Below are positions 9,075-17,983 of a stretch of 64,000 nucleotides of DNA, piece after piece. The stretch lies in NCBI GenBank assembly GCA_963781785.1, contig CAWAHD010000001.1, forward strand, positions 1,364,001-1,428,000, in the 5' to 3' direction. Position numbers and translations under genes: made by a program. How positions within the stretch are numbered: position 1 is the first letter of the stretch; every line of letters begins with the position of its first letter. Under the pieces are notes generated by a model. That model did no database searches, was not told where the DNA came from, and worked only from the letters and a program-made list of their open reading frames with translations. This DNA is from CAWAHD01 sp963781785. GTDB taxonomy: Bacteria > Planctomycetota > Planctomycetia > Isosphaerales > Isosphaeraceae.

Positions 9075-10000
9075 TCGAGTCGACGCCCAGCGAGTCGCAC
9101 TGGTGAAGAATGTCGTAGAGCTGGCGAGCCGCCGTCTCCGGCGTGTCCAGTTCGAACCGACACGTCGTCGCCGGAAGTGCCTCGCCGGCTCGCTGCCCGA
9201 ATGCGATCACCGCGAGCCGCGCTCGGCCGGCGAGGCCTTCCAGCTCGCTCGATCGTGTCGACGCGAAACGACGGGGTTCGGGGCGCATAGTGGACCGGCA
9301 TCTGCCCGGGACTCGATGGGCTGGCGGATGACTCTCCTGCGATTCCCTCGACGATTGGCCGGCCTCCGAGCGCGTCCTCGAGCTCTGACCTGGGCACTGG
9401 GCCAGAGCGGAGCAGCCGCGGTGGGGCTGCGGTGAGGTCGAGGACCGTCGATTCCAGCCCGAGGTCGGTGGGCCCGCTGTCGATGATCAGGTCGATCCGG
9501 CCGTCGAGATCGGCCAGCACGTGCTCGGCGCGGGTGGGCGAGATCCGATTCGAGCGATTGGCGCTCGGGGCGGCGATCGGCTGGCCGACGCGCTCGATCA
9601 GCCCGCGAGCGACCTTGCCGGCGGGCACGCGCACCGCCACGGTGGTCTTGCCGGCAGTCACCACGTCGGGGATGACTGCCGAGCGCTCGAGGACGAGCGT
9701 GAGCGGACCCGGCCAGAATCGGCGAGCCAGGCATTCCGCGGCGTCGGGCCAGTGCTCGACGCAGACTCTGGCTTCGTCGATCCCGGCGACATGCACGATC
9801 AGCGGGTTGACCGCCGGCCGTCCCTTGGCCGCGAAGATCCGCGCGACCGCGGCGGGCTCGGTGGCGATCGCCCCCAGGCCGTAGACGGTCTCGGTTGCGA
9901 AGGCGACCAGCCCGCCCTCGAGCAAAAGCCTGGCCGCCGGCTGTCGATGGCGGCCGGGTCCGGATTCGTGGGGATCAACCTTGCACGTACGGCCGTGCAC
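8993..10000 (-). CDS. L-threonylcarbamoyladenylate synthase (Sua5/YrdC/TsaC family), frame-interrupted near C-terminus
   Basis: Makes threonylcarbamoyl-AMP from threonine, bicarbonate and ATP for tRNA t6A37 modification. A GTG at 10000 is a plausible start. The YrdC domain shows ETVYGLGA, AAKGRPAVNPLIVHV, RFWPGPLTLVLER, VAVRVPAG, IAAPSANRS, LGLESTVLDL and LLRSGPV. The C-terminal Sua5 domain begins MPVHYAPRTP. Between about 9270 and 9055 the better reading moves to another frame (RARLAVIAFGQR, TAARQLYDILHQCDSLGVD) and then returns, ending LLRDVTPDR, so two compensating indels are likely. The total of about 335 residues fits two-domain Sua5 rather than single-domain TsaC. Confidence 0.85.
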   Translation of the reverse strand: MHGRTCKVDPHESGPGRHRQPAARLLLEGGLVAFATETVYGLGAIATEPAAVARIFAAKGRPAVNPLIVHVAGIDEARVCVEHWPDAAECLARRFWPGPLTLVLERSAVIPDVVTAGKTTVAVRVPAGKVARGLIERVGQPIAAPSANRSNRISPTRAEHVLADLDGRIDLIIDSGPTDLGLESTVLDLTAAPPRLLRSGPVPRSELEDALGGRPIVEGIAGESSASPSSPGQMPVHYAPRTPSFRVDTIERAGRPRRPSAARGDRIRAASRRGTSGDDVSVRTGHAGDGGSPALRHSSPVRLAGRRLDHRADAARRAAWRAVRDRLLRDVTPDR

Positions 10001-10047
10001 GAGCGGTGGCGTGACACGTGGTCCGGTCTGTAGTTTGGCACTGGTAT

Positions 10048-11121
10048 TCAGCTTGTAGCGACGCGTAGTATGTCGATATCGTCGGCGGTACAGTCGGCGC
10101 AGCGGCCGCGGGGCATGGCGAGCGAGGGCGTAGGCCGTCAGGAGGGGCAGCGCGATGGTCGAGTCGGTGTAGCAGGTCACCGAGTCGGGAAGCGTGTCGG
10201 GGTCGACCTTGCCCCAGGTCATCGCCTCGCTGGCGGTCGCGCCCGAGAGGCCGCCGGTGTCGGGACGGGCGTCGGTGATCTGGAGGAAATAGTCGTGGCC
10301 GCTCTCGGCGAGCCCGAGGACTTCCTGGATCTGCGGCTCGGTCTGGAGGATGAAGTTCTTGGGGCTGCCGCCGCCGAGGATCAGGACGCCCGACTTGCCC
10401 CCGTCGCGCTTGGCGGCATAGACGATGGCGGCGGTCTCGTTGACGTCGCGGAGCGTGTCGATCTGGAGCTTGCCGCCTTGCAGGCTGAGGGCGGCCAGGT
10501 TCATGCCGATCGAGCTGTCGCCGGGGCTCGACGTGTAGATCGGCACGTCGGCCTCGAACGCCGCGGCCAGCAAGCTGGGCGACGGCCGGCCCAGCTCTCG
10601 GGCGCGGCCGTGAAGGTAGCGCCCGACCTGGTGGTGAAACTCGGCGGTCCCCATCGGCCGGGCGAACGATTCGTCGCGGATCAGCTCGCGGTAGAACAGC
10701 GTCGGTGTCGAGCAGGGTCTTGTAATCGAAGACGATGTCGTAGATCCGGATGACGTCGTTCTGGCGCAGCGCGAGGTCGTCGAGGTTGGGCCGGCTCTGA
10801 TGCAGGGGCAGGTCGAGGGCGTAGTGGGTGTCGTGATAGAGGTTGGCGCCGGTCGAGACGATCCAGTCGACGAAGCCGGCCTTGATCAAGGGGATCAGGC
10901 AGCTCATGCCCAGGCCCGGCCGGCGTGAGCGCGCCCGAGAGCGTCAGGCCGACGGTGCAGTCGGGCTCGAGCAACTTCTGGGTGAAGACCCGGCAGACCT
11001 CGCGCAGCCGGCCGGCGTTGTAGCTCGAGAAGGTCTGGTCGATCAGGTCGGCGACGGCCTCGCCCCCTGACACCTCCGGCGGAGCGATCCGATGCAGGCT
11101 GATGCTCTCGAGGAAGTCCAT
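10048..11121 (-). CDS. deoxyhypusine synthase-like (DHS/SpeY-type) enzyme, frame-interrupted
   Basis: NAD-dependent aminobutyl-transferase fold. The N-terminus MDFLESISLHRIAPPEVSGG starts at 11121. The frame changes near 10920 (then MSCLIPLIKAGFVDWIVSTG) and near 10700 (then FARPMGTAEFHHQVGRYLHG). Motifs include GANLYHDTHYAL, YTSSPGDSSIGMNL, ILGGGSPKNFILQTEP and EAMTWGKVD, whose Lys matches the active-site lysine of deoxyhypusine synthase. Bacteria lack eIF5A; such proteins are thought to make (homo)spermidine-type polyamines, for some members from agmatine. The arginine decarboxylase gene upstream, which makes agmatine, supports that reading. The 3' end is uncertain; I place it at the TGA at 10048, which needs a third indel. 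Confidence 0.8.
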
Positions 11122-11239
11122 GATTGCCCACTTTCAAGAGGGATGCCGCGATCGCCGCCCGGTTCCCAGTAGATACGGGCCACTTCCGATGTGCAGGGCC
11201 GATCGGCGAAACCATGCCGGTGCGGGTTCGTCTGCCGGC

Positions 11240-11785
11240 TCAAGGCAGCAGAATGGCGGCGGCGACGACGGTGGTCCAGAGGCCGTCCTTGTGGCCGACG
11301 GCGGTCTGGGTGACCTCCTTGGTCTTGTAGAAGACGTCGGCGATCTTCCAGATCTCTCGTTTTTCGTCCCACGAGCTATCGGGGTTGAACTCGACGCCGA
11401 GGACGGTGGCGAGCATCTCGGCGGCGAGGTCTTCGGCGTAATCGGCGGCGGTCTTGGCCGTCTGGCCGTAGGCGTGGTGCTCGGAGAGGTAGCCGAAGAA
11501 GCTTCGGTCGCGCGGAATCGCCACGCCGACGCTGGCGGCGACCAGCCGGTTGGGCTCGGCCGTCGCGTTCTCGCTCATCACGACATGGACGATCTGGCCG
11601 GGCTGGAGCTGCTTCAGCCCTTCGTCGATCGAGATTTCCTTGCAGTTGGGCGGGAAGATGCTCGACACGCGAACGAGGTTGTAGCAGGCGATGCGGGCGT
11701 CGCGCAGGGCCAGCTCGAAGCTGGTGAGTTTTTCGCGGTGGGTTCCCACGCCCTTGGTGAAGAACAGTTTGGTGGGTACGTACAT
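11240..11785 (-). CDS. pyruvoyl-dependent arginine decarboxylase
   Basis: 181 residues from the ATG at 11785 (GGAGG lies 13 nt upstream). Opening MYVPTKLFFTKGVGTHREKL and the self-cleavage site LVRVSSIFPP (Ser41-Ser42, the second Ser becoming the pyruvoyl group) identify the archaeal-type PvlArgDC family. It converts arginine to agmatine and CO2. C-terminal AYGQTAKTAADYAEDLAAEM and ATVLG follow the family pattern. It lies 118 bp upstream of the DHS-like gene on the same strand, forming a likely two-gene polyamine operon: arginine to agmatine, then condensation. The frame is intact. Confidence 0.9.
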   Translation of the reverse strand: MYVPTKLFFTKGVGTHREKLTSFELALRDARIACYNLVRVSSIFPPNCKEISIDEGLKQLQPGQIVHVVMSENATAEPNRLVAASVGVAIPRDRSFFGYLSEHHAYGQTAKTAADYAEDLAAEMLATVLGVEFNPDSSWDEKREIWKIADVFYKTKEVTQTAVGHKDGLWTTVVAAAILLP

Positions 11786-11954
11786 CTTTTGCGTGACACC
11801 TCCCGGACCGGCCGACCAGAAGGGATCGTGCCGGATCTGACACACACATGAGTCGTCGTTGCGTCGCCCCCGCGCCGCCAAGATCACAGGTAGAATTATT
11901 ATGGGATTGGCGGCCGGGCTTCAAGGCCATAACTTCGGCGTTCGTTTGCTCGCG

Positions 11955-13839
11955 TCATGGCGATCTTGTTCCGATCGTGGCTGGATTCGTGAGTTGCTGG
12001 TCTTCGACCCCGGAGTTTACCACGGGGAGCCGGACTGTGAACCGCGTGCCACCACCCGGGCACGCCTCGAAATCGATCGCTCCGCAGTGGTCCTTGACGA
12101 TCCCGTAGCTGATCGACAGGCCGAGCCCTGTCCCTTTTCCGACCGGCTTGGTCGTGAAGAACGGATCAAAGATCCGGTCGCGGATGGCCGGCGCGATTCC
12201 GTACCCGTCATCCGATACACTGATCTCGATTGCTCCGCTCCGCGATTTTGTCTCGATCAAGACCCGCCCGCCGGCTGGGCACGCATCGATCGCATTGGAG
12301 ATCAGGCTCTGCACCACCAGGTTGATCTTCGCGGGGAAGCAGGTCGTCCGGGGAACCGGGGCGAGGCTCATTTCGAGCGTTACCTGCCGCAAGTCGGCGA
12401 GGCTCTGCATGAGACGGACGGTCGTACCGATCCCAGCGTTCAGGTCGGCTTCCTGGAATTCGGCCTCTTCGAGATGCGCGAAGTCCCTGAGGTCCGCCAC
12501 AATTTTCTGAATTCGCAAGAGCCCGCACCGCGACCGCTCCAGCAGGCTATCGAGGTTATCGAGCACATACGGCAGGTCGACCTCCTCAGCCAGATGGGAG
12601 ATCTTCGAATGCAGGTCGTGCTGGTACACAGCCAGGGTTTGCTCGGCTTGCTGGTAGAGCCGGAGCAGGTCGTGCAGGCCGTGGACCTCGCGGTGGAGGA
12701 TGACGAGATTATTGGTGACGAAGGCCAGCGGATTGTTGATCTCGTGAGCGACCCCGGCCGCGGTCTGCCCCAGGCTGGCCATCCTGGCCTGTTGCAGCAT
12801 CCGAGATTGCGCCTGCTTCAGCTCCAGGTGGGCCTCTTTGAGCGACTCGTGGGCAAGCTGGCTGTCGCGGAGCGCCGTGGCGAGCTCGCGATTCGCCCGG
12901 CTCAGCTCCTGGGTGCGCTCGTCGACCTTGGCTTCCAGCGTGTCGTAGGCGCGCTTCAGCTCCGACTCGGCCCGCTCGATCTGTCCGCCGACACGGCCGG
13001 CGATCCGCTCGCAGATCACTCCGAACAAAACGATCGCCGCGGTCGCCAGCGCGGCCGATGAGATCGCGGCCGAGCTTGATCCCGCGGTCGTGGTGACGAG
13101 ATGAGTGAGCCAGGCGACGACGCCCACGGTCGCCACGACCAGAGGGAGGAAGATCCTCAGCAAGCGAGCCCGAATCGACGGCCCGGACACGCGCTTGAGC
13201 GGAAACGCTTCCGGCCCGGCGGCTACGGCTAACCCCACGCCCAGAGTGAGAAAACAGAGGGCCGTGTTGAGCGCCATCGGGATCGACTCCGTGCCGTAGA
13301 GCAAGGCCGCGTTCGGGCTGAACAGATATCCGAGGCAGAACACCAGGCCGGTCATCCCCGCGGCCAGACCGCATGCACCCGTCGCATGTCCGAAGAGTTT
13401 TCGCTCTATTCGCCAGGCCAGCAAGAAGACGGCCGTCGCGGCGGCGACGAATGCAAGAGCGGTCGGTAGCGACATCCTGCCGATCGGAGCAAGCCCAAGC
13501 TGTCCGTGCCGGACGTGCAGGAACCAGTCATCCACCGAGAACCCAACACCCGTGGCGTACTCGCCCAACGTCAGCACGCCGATCGCACCGACCAGAGTCG
13601 CACCGACGCCGGCAATTCCGCGCGCCCATCGCCAGGCGCTGACGACGACAGCCAACCCCAGGCCAAGGACGACGAACGCCAGGGCGGTGTTGGGGGCCAT
13701 CGGAATGTAGCTGGCGCGGAGCCCGAGCAGGATGGGCTGGTTCGTGGCCCAGCCCAGAAGGGCCGCTCCCCCGGCGAGGGCGACCAACGCCCCGCATGCC
13801 TGGACAGCGCCGGTGAGCGGGTCGCGAGGTCATGTTCAT
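11955..13839 (-). CDS. membrane sensor histidine kinase, possible frame change at N-terminus
   Basis: HisKA/HATPase_c kinase with a multi-pass membrane sensor. Reading from 13787, residues 1-260 hold about seven hydrophobic segments, and two similar halves (SYIPMAPNTALAFVVLG and ESIPMALNTALCFLTLG) suggest an internally duplicated sensor. A coiled coil (about 265-335) leads to the H-box AAGVAHEINNPLA (His about 348), N-box LVVQSLISNAIDA, G1 SDDGYGI, F-box FDPFFTTKPVG and G2 GTGLGLSISYG. I extend the start to the ATG at 13839 (MNMTSR), which joins the frame if one base is corrected near 13815; otherwise no ATG lies near the open frame's start. No response regulator is adjacent, so the partner is unknown. 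Confidence 0.85.
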
Positions 13840-14120
13840 GCTGTCCACCGGCTCTCATCGATCGACAGTCGGGGCCGGGCCGCACAGAGGCCGCGGCCTC
13901 GGCATCGTTGCTCCCATCAAATCTATAGGGTTTCGGTGCGCACAACCATCGGCCACAGCTTCGTTCGCCCGTCTTCTGGGACTCGGCGCTGCTGCGCTCC
14001 TATATATATGGCTCGGTCGTCTTGCGCGCGGCCAAACCGCAACGCCGAAGTCTCACAATGCCTCTGATGGCAATTTGCCCCTCTCGACGACACAAGCTCT
14101 TGAGCCAACGCAACTTAACG

Positions 14121-14268
14121 GTTGTCGGATGAATAATCGGAATTGTGTGTTATCCCGTTATTCGGTAAGAGCTTAAGGGTTGTCGGATGAATAATCGGAA
14201 CGGGACTGATCATGGTCCGATATCATTGCGGGATAACGGCTTAGTGGTTGTCGGATGAATAATCGGAA
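14121..14268. repeat. three 22-bp direct repeats (iteron- or site-like)
   Basis: Three perfect copies of a 22-bp sequence, GTTGTCGGATGAATAATCGG plus AA, at 14121-14142, 14179-14200 and 14247-14268 (start-to-start 58 and 68 bp). Each is preceded by a related CTTA-containing 8-mer. Between copies an 8-bp TTATCCCG (14150-14157) recurs inverted at 14229-14236. The array sits between the histidine kinase start and the 3' end of the plasmid/phage-type ATPase gene. It could be a replication iteron set or a recombinase/partition site (inference). Confidence 0.75.
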
Positions 14269-14329
14269 TACGCAGCGCGATTTTTGTGGAAATCGCGCAT
14301 GCGTGAGTGATGAATGCCCGGACGTGTGC

Positions 14330-15787
14330 TCAACGGCTTGAGATGGACAATCGCCGGCGGTACTTCTCTCGAGTGACGGTGATCGCGACGCCGTGCGTTC
14401 GAAGCTGAGGGGCGACGCGGTGGAGCTCGCGCGCGAAGACCGCGGGGGTTTTGGGCCAGCCGGCTGACTGCCGGCCAGTCTTCTTGATGATCTTCTCGGT
14501 GAGGTAGATGTAAAGCTCGCCGAAAGTCCCGCTCCATTCCGGAACGTGGGCCATCACGACGCTGGCGACCATCGAGTCCTCGACCGCTCCAATCGTCGCG
14601 GCCGAGCGATTTCTCAGGTAGCTCTTGAGGAACTCTTCCTCGGGCCAGCCCAGAGCGCGGCCAATGGCTTCGCCCCAATGGGCGAAGTCGGCCATGCGGG
14701 GCACCTTGGACAAGACGACCGAGGGAAGGTGCCGCCGGGCCAGGACGATGGCATCAAGCAGGCCGCCCAGGATCGCCGGATAGTCCGCCAGAAACGAGCG
14801 CCAGTACTCGGCTTCGGTGCGGCGGTGGGCGAAGCGAATCGCTCGCATATAAAGAATTAATGACCGGTCAATCAAGTCGCCGCGGGTCACAAAATCCGTG
14901 ATCCCGTTGAGAATCATGGGCCGCATGGCGGCGAGATAGGTTAACTGGTCGTTGGTGTAGTTCGAGCGGTTGGCATGGCCGGCTCCGATGGCCAGCCGGC
15001 AGAGGGCATCCGACAGCCATGGCCTGAAAGGGCGGACGTTGTCGTACGCGAGCAACCAGACGTTGGCGGCGGTGATCATCAGGTCGCGGGTACTGGCGGG
15101 CTCGCCGAGCAGCGGTACTGCGTGGGGGTCGACGAGCAGCTTTGCCACCCGTGCCAACGTCGTTTTGGCAGCTCCCTGTTCACCCTGGAGGACCAAGGGC
15201 GGATACGGACCCACCGGGAGCGTGACCGCGGTGATCCACGCGACGAACAGGCGAAAGTCGCGTTCGTCGAGATTGACGTACGGCTTGAGCAGCTCGACCG
15301 ACCCATCCGTTCGAGGCTCCGGCAAAGGCAAGAGCCCCGCCGGCCGGTGGAACTCGATTCCAGGTTTCTCGACGATCGTCCATCCGGAATCACGGATTTC
15401 GATGGCGCGGCCGGAAGGGTCGCCCATGTCGAGATAGGAGGCCGGCGAAAGTGTGGTGTGTTCCAGAGCAACCCGCACGGAGACCGGCCGGGCTGCGCCT
15501 CGAAACCGCGCCCGAGACTCCAGCACGGCGATCACGCGGCCCAGCGCGCTGGGAGACGGCGCTGTTCCATGATTCTGATAATAGGCATCGACGAGCCAAT
15601 CTCGTAAAGGTGCCCCCTTTAACTCGTAGAAATCCTGGCGCCCGCCGACGGGCACTCTGACGTAATGCCGGCCGTCCGCCCCTCGATGGAGCGCCGCCTC
15701 ACCGAGCAGCCGCAGCAAAACTTCGACCGGACCGGAGTCGCCGGCCGGCTTTTCCTCGATCACCGTGTTGTCTGCGATGGGCATCAT
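14330..15787 (-). CDS. plasmid/phage-type replicative helicase-like ATP-binding protein
   Basis: 485 residues from the ATG at 15787 (a second ATG follows directly). The Walker A segment is LVLQGEQGAAKTTLARV; a later hydrophobic strand NVWLLAYDNV fits Walker B/sensor position, followed by RPMILNGITDFVTRGDLIDR. The C-terminal part includes PRMADFAHWGEAIGRALGWP. I recall this arrangement in ATPases of bacteriophage and plasmid primase-helicases (DUF927/D5-like); no primase domain is present here, so this looks like a separated or truncated helicase part. Its neighbourhood of direct repeats and decayed genes supports origin from a mobile element. Confidence 0.65.
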   Translation of the reverse strand: MMPIADNTVIEEKPAGDSGPVEVLLRLLGEAALHRGADGRHYVRVPVGGRQDFYELKGAPLRDWLVDAYYQNHGTAPSPSALGRVIAVLESRARFRGAARPVSVRVALEHTTLSPASYLDMGDPSGRAIEIRDSGWTIVEKPGIEFHRPAGLLPLPEPRTDGSVELLKPYVNLDERDFRLFVAWITAVTLPVGPYPPLVLQGEQGAAKTTLARVAKLLVDPHAVPLLGEPASTRDLMITAANVWLLAYDNVRPFRPWLSDALCRLAIGAGHANRSNYTNDQLTYLAAMRPMILNGITDFVTRGDLIDRSLILYMRAIRFAHRRTEAEYWRSFLADYPAILGGLLDAIVLARRHLPSVVLSKVPRMADFAHWGEAIGRALGWPEEEFLKSYLRNRSAATIGAVEDSMVASVVMAHVPEWSGTFGELYIYLTEKIIKKTGRQSAGWPKTPAVFARELHRVAPQLRTHGVAITVTREKYRRRLSISSR

Positions 15788-16156
15788 GATCGTTGGCCTC
15801 GGGGTGACGTCTGCCAGCGCCGGCCACGAAACGCTGCGGCCGGCGCGACAGACCCGTCTGTCTCCCAAAACGATCTACAAATCGCCTCATTTTGGTGCGA
15901 GAAAATGAACGTCTCCGGCTTTTAGTTTGACGATCGCAGCGGCTGGAACTAAGGTTCTGAGGGCGCGGCCGCGCTATCTTCGCCAGAGTCGCTACAGGCG
16001 GCAGGGGCGCCCGGCAGAAGGAAGCCGCTCGGTTCCCCGGATCAGCCGCCGAGTGAGATGAACGCCGTTTCGTCGCCGAATCGGCAGTTGTCGTTGCCGC
16101 CCGGCCCTTTGGCGCAGCGACGGGGGCGATTCCGGGCCGGCTGGAGAAGCATGAAA
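15788..16156. promoter_or_regulatory. intergenic region with a perfect 7-bp operator-like inverted repeat
   Basis: No gene seen. Upstream of the helicase-like gene a perfect dyad TCATTTT / AAAATGA lies at 15887-15893 and 15902-15908 with an 8-nt spacer, about 100 bp before the start. It could be an operator (inference only). Confidence 0.3.
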
Positions 16157-16876
16157 TCAACGATCGATCGTCAGGCGCGGCAGGACCTGTTTGAGCGATT
16201 GGATTCCCGCGCCGGTGACGTGGGTGCGAAGGACGCGGAGCTGCGCGAGGTTCGAGAGCCCTTTCAAGTGCGTCAGCCCGGCGTCCGTAATCCGGGTGCC
16301 GCTCAGATCGAGCTCGGTGAGGCCCTTCAGGCCCTTCAGATGCGCCAGTCCGGCATCCGTCACCGGGGTAAAGCTGAGGTCGAGCCCCTCCAGGGTGGTG
16401 AGCCCCTCCAGATGGACCAGTCCGGCGTCGGTGATCTTCGTGTCGCAGAGGTTGAGCCAGGAAAGATGAGCGAGCCCCCGAAGATGCGCCAGGCCGGCGT
16501 CGCTGATCCGGGATCGAGCGAGACTGAGCTGCTCCAGGCGGGAGAGACTCCCGGCGCGGCCAAGCTCTCGATCCGTGCAGGTTCCCGAGAAGGCTAAGTC
16601 GACCACGCTCACGAAATAATCGACGCCGAGAACATCCACTAACCAGGTCGGCGCCCACGACCCGCGTTTCTGAAGTAATCGGTCATCCGTCCATCCCAGG
16701 TCGTATCCGGCCGAGCCACCGGCGCGTTCAATCGCCGTCACCGTCTCGCGCTGGATTCGCGCACTGCGCACGAGCCATCCCAGCCAAACGGCACTCATCA
16801 AGACAAGGACCATCAGGCCGCGCACGCTGAAACGCACGTACCTTGGCCACGAACGCAAGATGCGGCCGCCGAACAT
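16157..16876 (-). CDS. membrane-anchored leucine-rich-repeat protein
   Basis: 239 residues. MFGGRILRSWPRYVRFSVRG precedes one transmembrane helix (LMVLVLMSAVWLGWLV). A short linker with GSWAPTWLVDVLGVDYF leads to about five 24-residue repeats of the form T.ITDAGLxHLKGLxxLxxLdLs, ending QVLPRLTIDR. These are the short planctomycete LRRs. Function unknown; probably protein binding on the outer face of the cytoplasmic membrane. It belongs to a small local family with the gene at 17984-18844 and the truncated copy at 20144-20416. Confidence 0.8.
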   Translation of the reverse strand: MFGGRILRSWPRYVRFSVRGLMVLVLMSAVWLGWLVRSARIQRETVTAIERAGGSAGYDLGWTDDRLLQKRGSWAPTWLVDVLGVDYFVSVVDLAFSGTCTDRELGRAGSLSRLEQLSLARSRISDAGLAHLRGLAHLSWLNLCDTKITDAGLVHLEGLTTLEGLDLSFTPVTDAGLAHLKGLKGLTELDLSGTRITDAGLTHLKGLSNLAQLRVLRTHVTGAGIQSLKQVLPRLTIDR

Positions 16877-16985
16877 GCGGGCAATTCTCCGGGATCGGAT
16901 ACGTTTCGGAGCGCGTTCGTCCCTCGACTCTGATCATACCAGGGACCGGCTCAGTGAGACGAATCGATCGCCGAGAGAGTCAATG
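16800..16985. repeat. segmental duplication, copy A (pairs with 20343-20525)
   Basis: About 180 bp covering the 5' end and upstream region of the LRR gene is nearly identical (over 90 percent by eye) to the region around the truncated LRR gene at 20343-20525. Both contain the run beginning CAAGGACCATCAGGCCGCGC and, further on, CGACTCTGATCATACCAGGG. Confidence 0.85.
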
Positions 16986-17006
16986 GACAGCTTGTGATTC
17001 AACCCC

Positions 17007-17069
17007 GAGTCGTTCAAACGCGACCTCAAGCGAGTGAGGACACGTAGCGAGGATATCGATCGACTCTGA
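17007..17069 (+). pseudogene. remnant of a YafQ/RelE-type toxin N-terminus
   Basis: A 20-codon stretch reads ESFKRDLKRVRTRSEDIDRL then TGA. SFxRDLKRxRxR is the opening helix of YafQ-type RNase toxins and matches the better preserved remnant at 22104. An in-frame stop lies just upstream and the catalytic part is gone. No cognate antitoxin precedes it. It directly abuts the duplicated block 16800-16985. Confidence 0.5.
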
Positions 17070-17107
17070 GGCGTGATGGGATTCTGGGAAAGCATTCTGA
17101 AATCTTT

Positions 17108-17126
17108 TATAATGGTCCGCAGGAGG
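17108..17126 (+). promoter_or_regulatory. -10 element and Shine-Dalgarno of the PIN toxin-antitoxin operon
   Basis: TATAAT at 17108-17113 and AGGAGG at 17121-17126, with the antitoxin ATG at 17135. Only 22 bp separate the -10 from the start codon, so the leader is very short. No clear -35 is visible. Confidence 0.55.
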
Positions 17127-17134
17127 ACCTCGTC

Positions 17135-17413
17135 ATGAGCACCCCGACAACGGCCCCGGCGGTCTCCGTTCTTGTCTCGCTCCCATCGGAGTTGGTCCGC
17201 ACGATTGACACCTTGGCCAAAGGGCGCGGTCAAAGCCGCGAGCAATTCATCGTCGGTTTTCTTCAGCAACACGTGAGCGGCTCCGCGGCGTTGTTCGAGG
17301 AGGCCATGGCGCCGCTCGCCGAGGACTTCCGACAAAGCGGCATGACCGAAGAGGACCTGGACGCTTTGGTCGAACAGGAACGGCGGGCCATCTGGGACGA
17401 GAAACACTCGTGA
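17135..17413 (+). CDS. ribbon-helix-helix-type antitoxin
   Basis: 92 residues. The N-terminal half, VSVLVSLPSELVRTIDTLAK and GRGQSREQFIVGFLQ, has the beta strand plus two helices of RHH/CopG DNA-binding antitoxins. The acidic C-terminus (GMTEEDLDALVEQERRAIWD) would wrap the toxin. The stop overlaps the toxin start (GTGA), typical translational coupling. It would repress its own TATAAT promoter and neutralise the PIN nuclease. Confidence 0.75.
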   Translation: MSTPTTAPAVSVLVSLPSELVRTIDTLAKGRGQSREQFIVGFLQQHVSGSAALFEEAMAPLAEDFRQSGMTEEDLDALVEQERRAIWDEKHS

Positions 17414-17883
17414 CCCGCAAGGCTGTTTTTGACGCGATGATTTTCCTTCAGGCCGTCGCCAACCCCTCGGGCCCGAGCGGAGCGTGCTTTGCCCATGTCC
17501 GCTCGGGGACGCTCGCGCTGATTACAAGCCCTGAGACCGTCGCCGAACTTCGAGGGCTTCTCACTCGCCCGAACATCCGAAAGAAATTCCCGCATTTGAC
17601 TGACGAAGTGGCCCAGAATCTGATCACAGAGGTCGAGCGGATCAGCACGTCCCTCGACGGCGTTCCGCGCAGGTTCGAGTACCCGCGCGATTCAAAGGAT
17701 GAGCCCTATGTCAACCTTGCGATCGCGGCCAACGCCGACTACCTCACGAGCCGCGACAGAGACCTACTCGACCTCATGAAAGACCCGGACTTCACGACGC
17801 GTTTTCCGGGCATTCGAGTGCTGGACCCAGCGTCGCTCCTCCGCGAGATCGAACTGACGCTGGGACGCGAAAAGGACGCGTAA
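17410..17883 (+). CDS. PIN-domain toxin (COG1569-type nuclease)
   Basis: 157 residues from a GTG overlapping the antitoxin stop. PIN features: first acidic residue in KAVFDAMIFLQAV, Glu in SPETVAELRGLL, and the Asp cluster KDEPYVNLAIAANADYLTSRD then RDLLDL. PIN toxins are metal-dependent RNases that cleave tRNA or other RNA. The family usually has FDTN at the first motif; here it is FDAM, keeping the Asp. Length is normal and the frame intact, so this is the only complete toxin-antitoxin pair in the island. Confidence 0.82.
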   Translation: MTRKAVFDAMIFLQAVANPSGPSGACFAHVRSGTLALITSPETVAELRGLLTRPNIRKKFPHLTDEVAQNLITEVERISTSLDGVPRRFEYPRDSKDEPYVNLAIAANADYLTSRDRDLLDLMKDPDFTTRFPGIRVLDPASLLREIELTLGREKDA

Positions 17884-17983
17884 CCGAGACCCCGGCGGCT
17901 TCGGGGAGCGGCGCCGGTTGGGTAGGTCGAGTGATACCAGTCGATTCGACGGGACGATCCTGGCGGCTCGATCGGCGCTATGG

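Noticed and set aside
7103..9106. A single 667-residue open frame joining ruvA start and ruvB start, which looks like a RuvA-RuvB fusion
   Set aside because: The frame passes through nonsense Arg-rich sequence between the two; the real RuvA continues in another frame, and RuvB has its own ATG with a ribosome site at 7847. The fusion is a product of two frame changes.
8993..10654. A 553-residue open frame joining the DHS-like protein to Sua5
   Set aside because: The joining stretch (YRHTTRRYKLNTSAK) has no conservation, and both domains have plausible separate ends. The junction results from frame coincidence.
11859..13061. A 400-residue plus-strand frame
   Set aside because: Antisense to the histidine kinase, whose H, N, G1, F and G2 boxes are all in the minus-strand frame.
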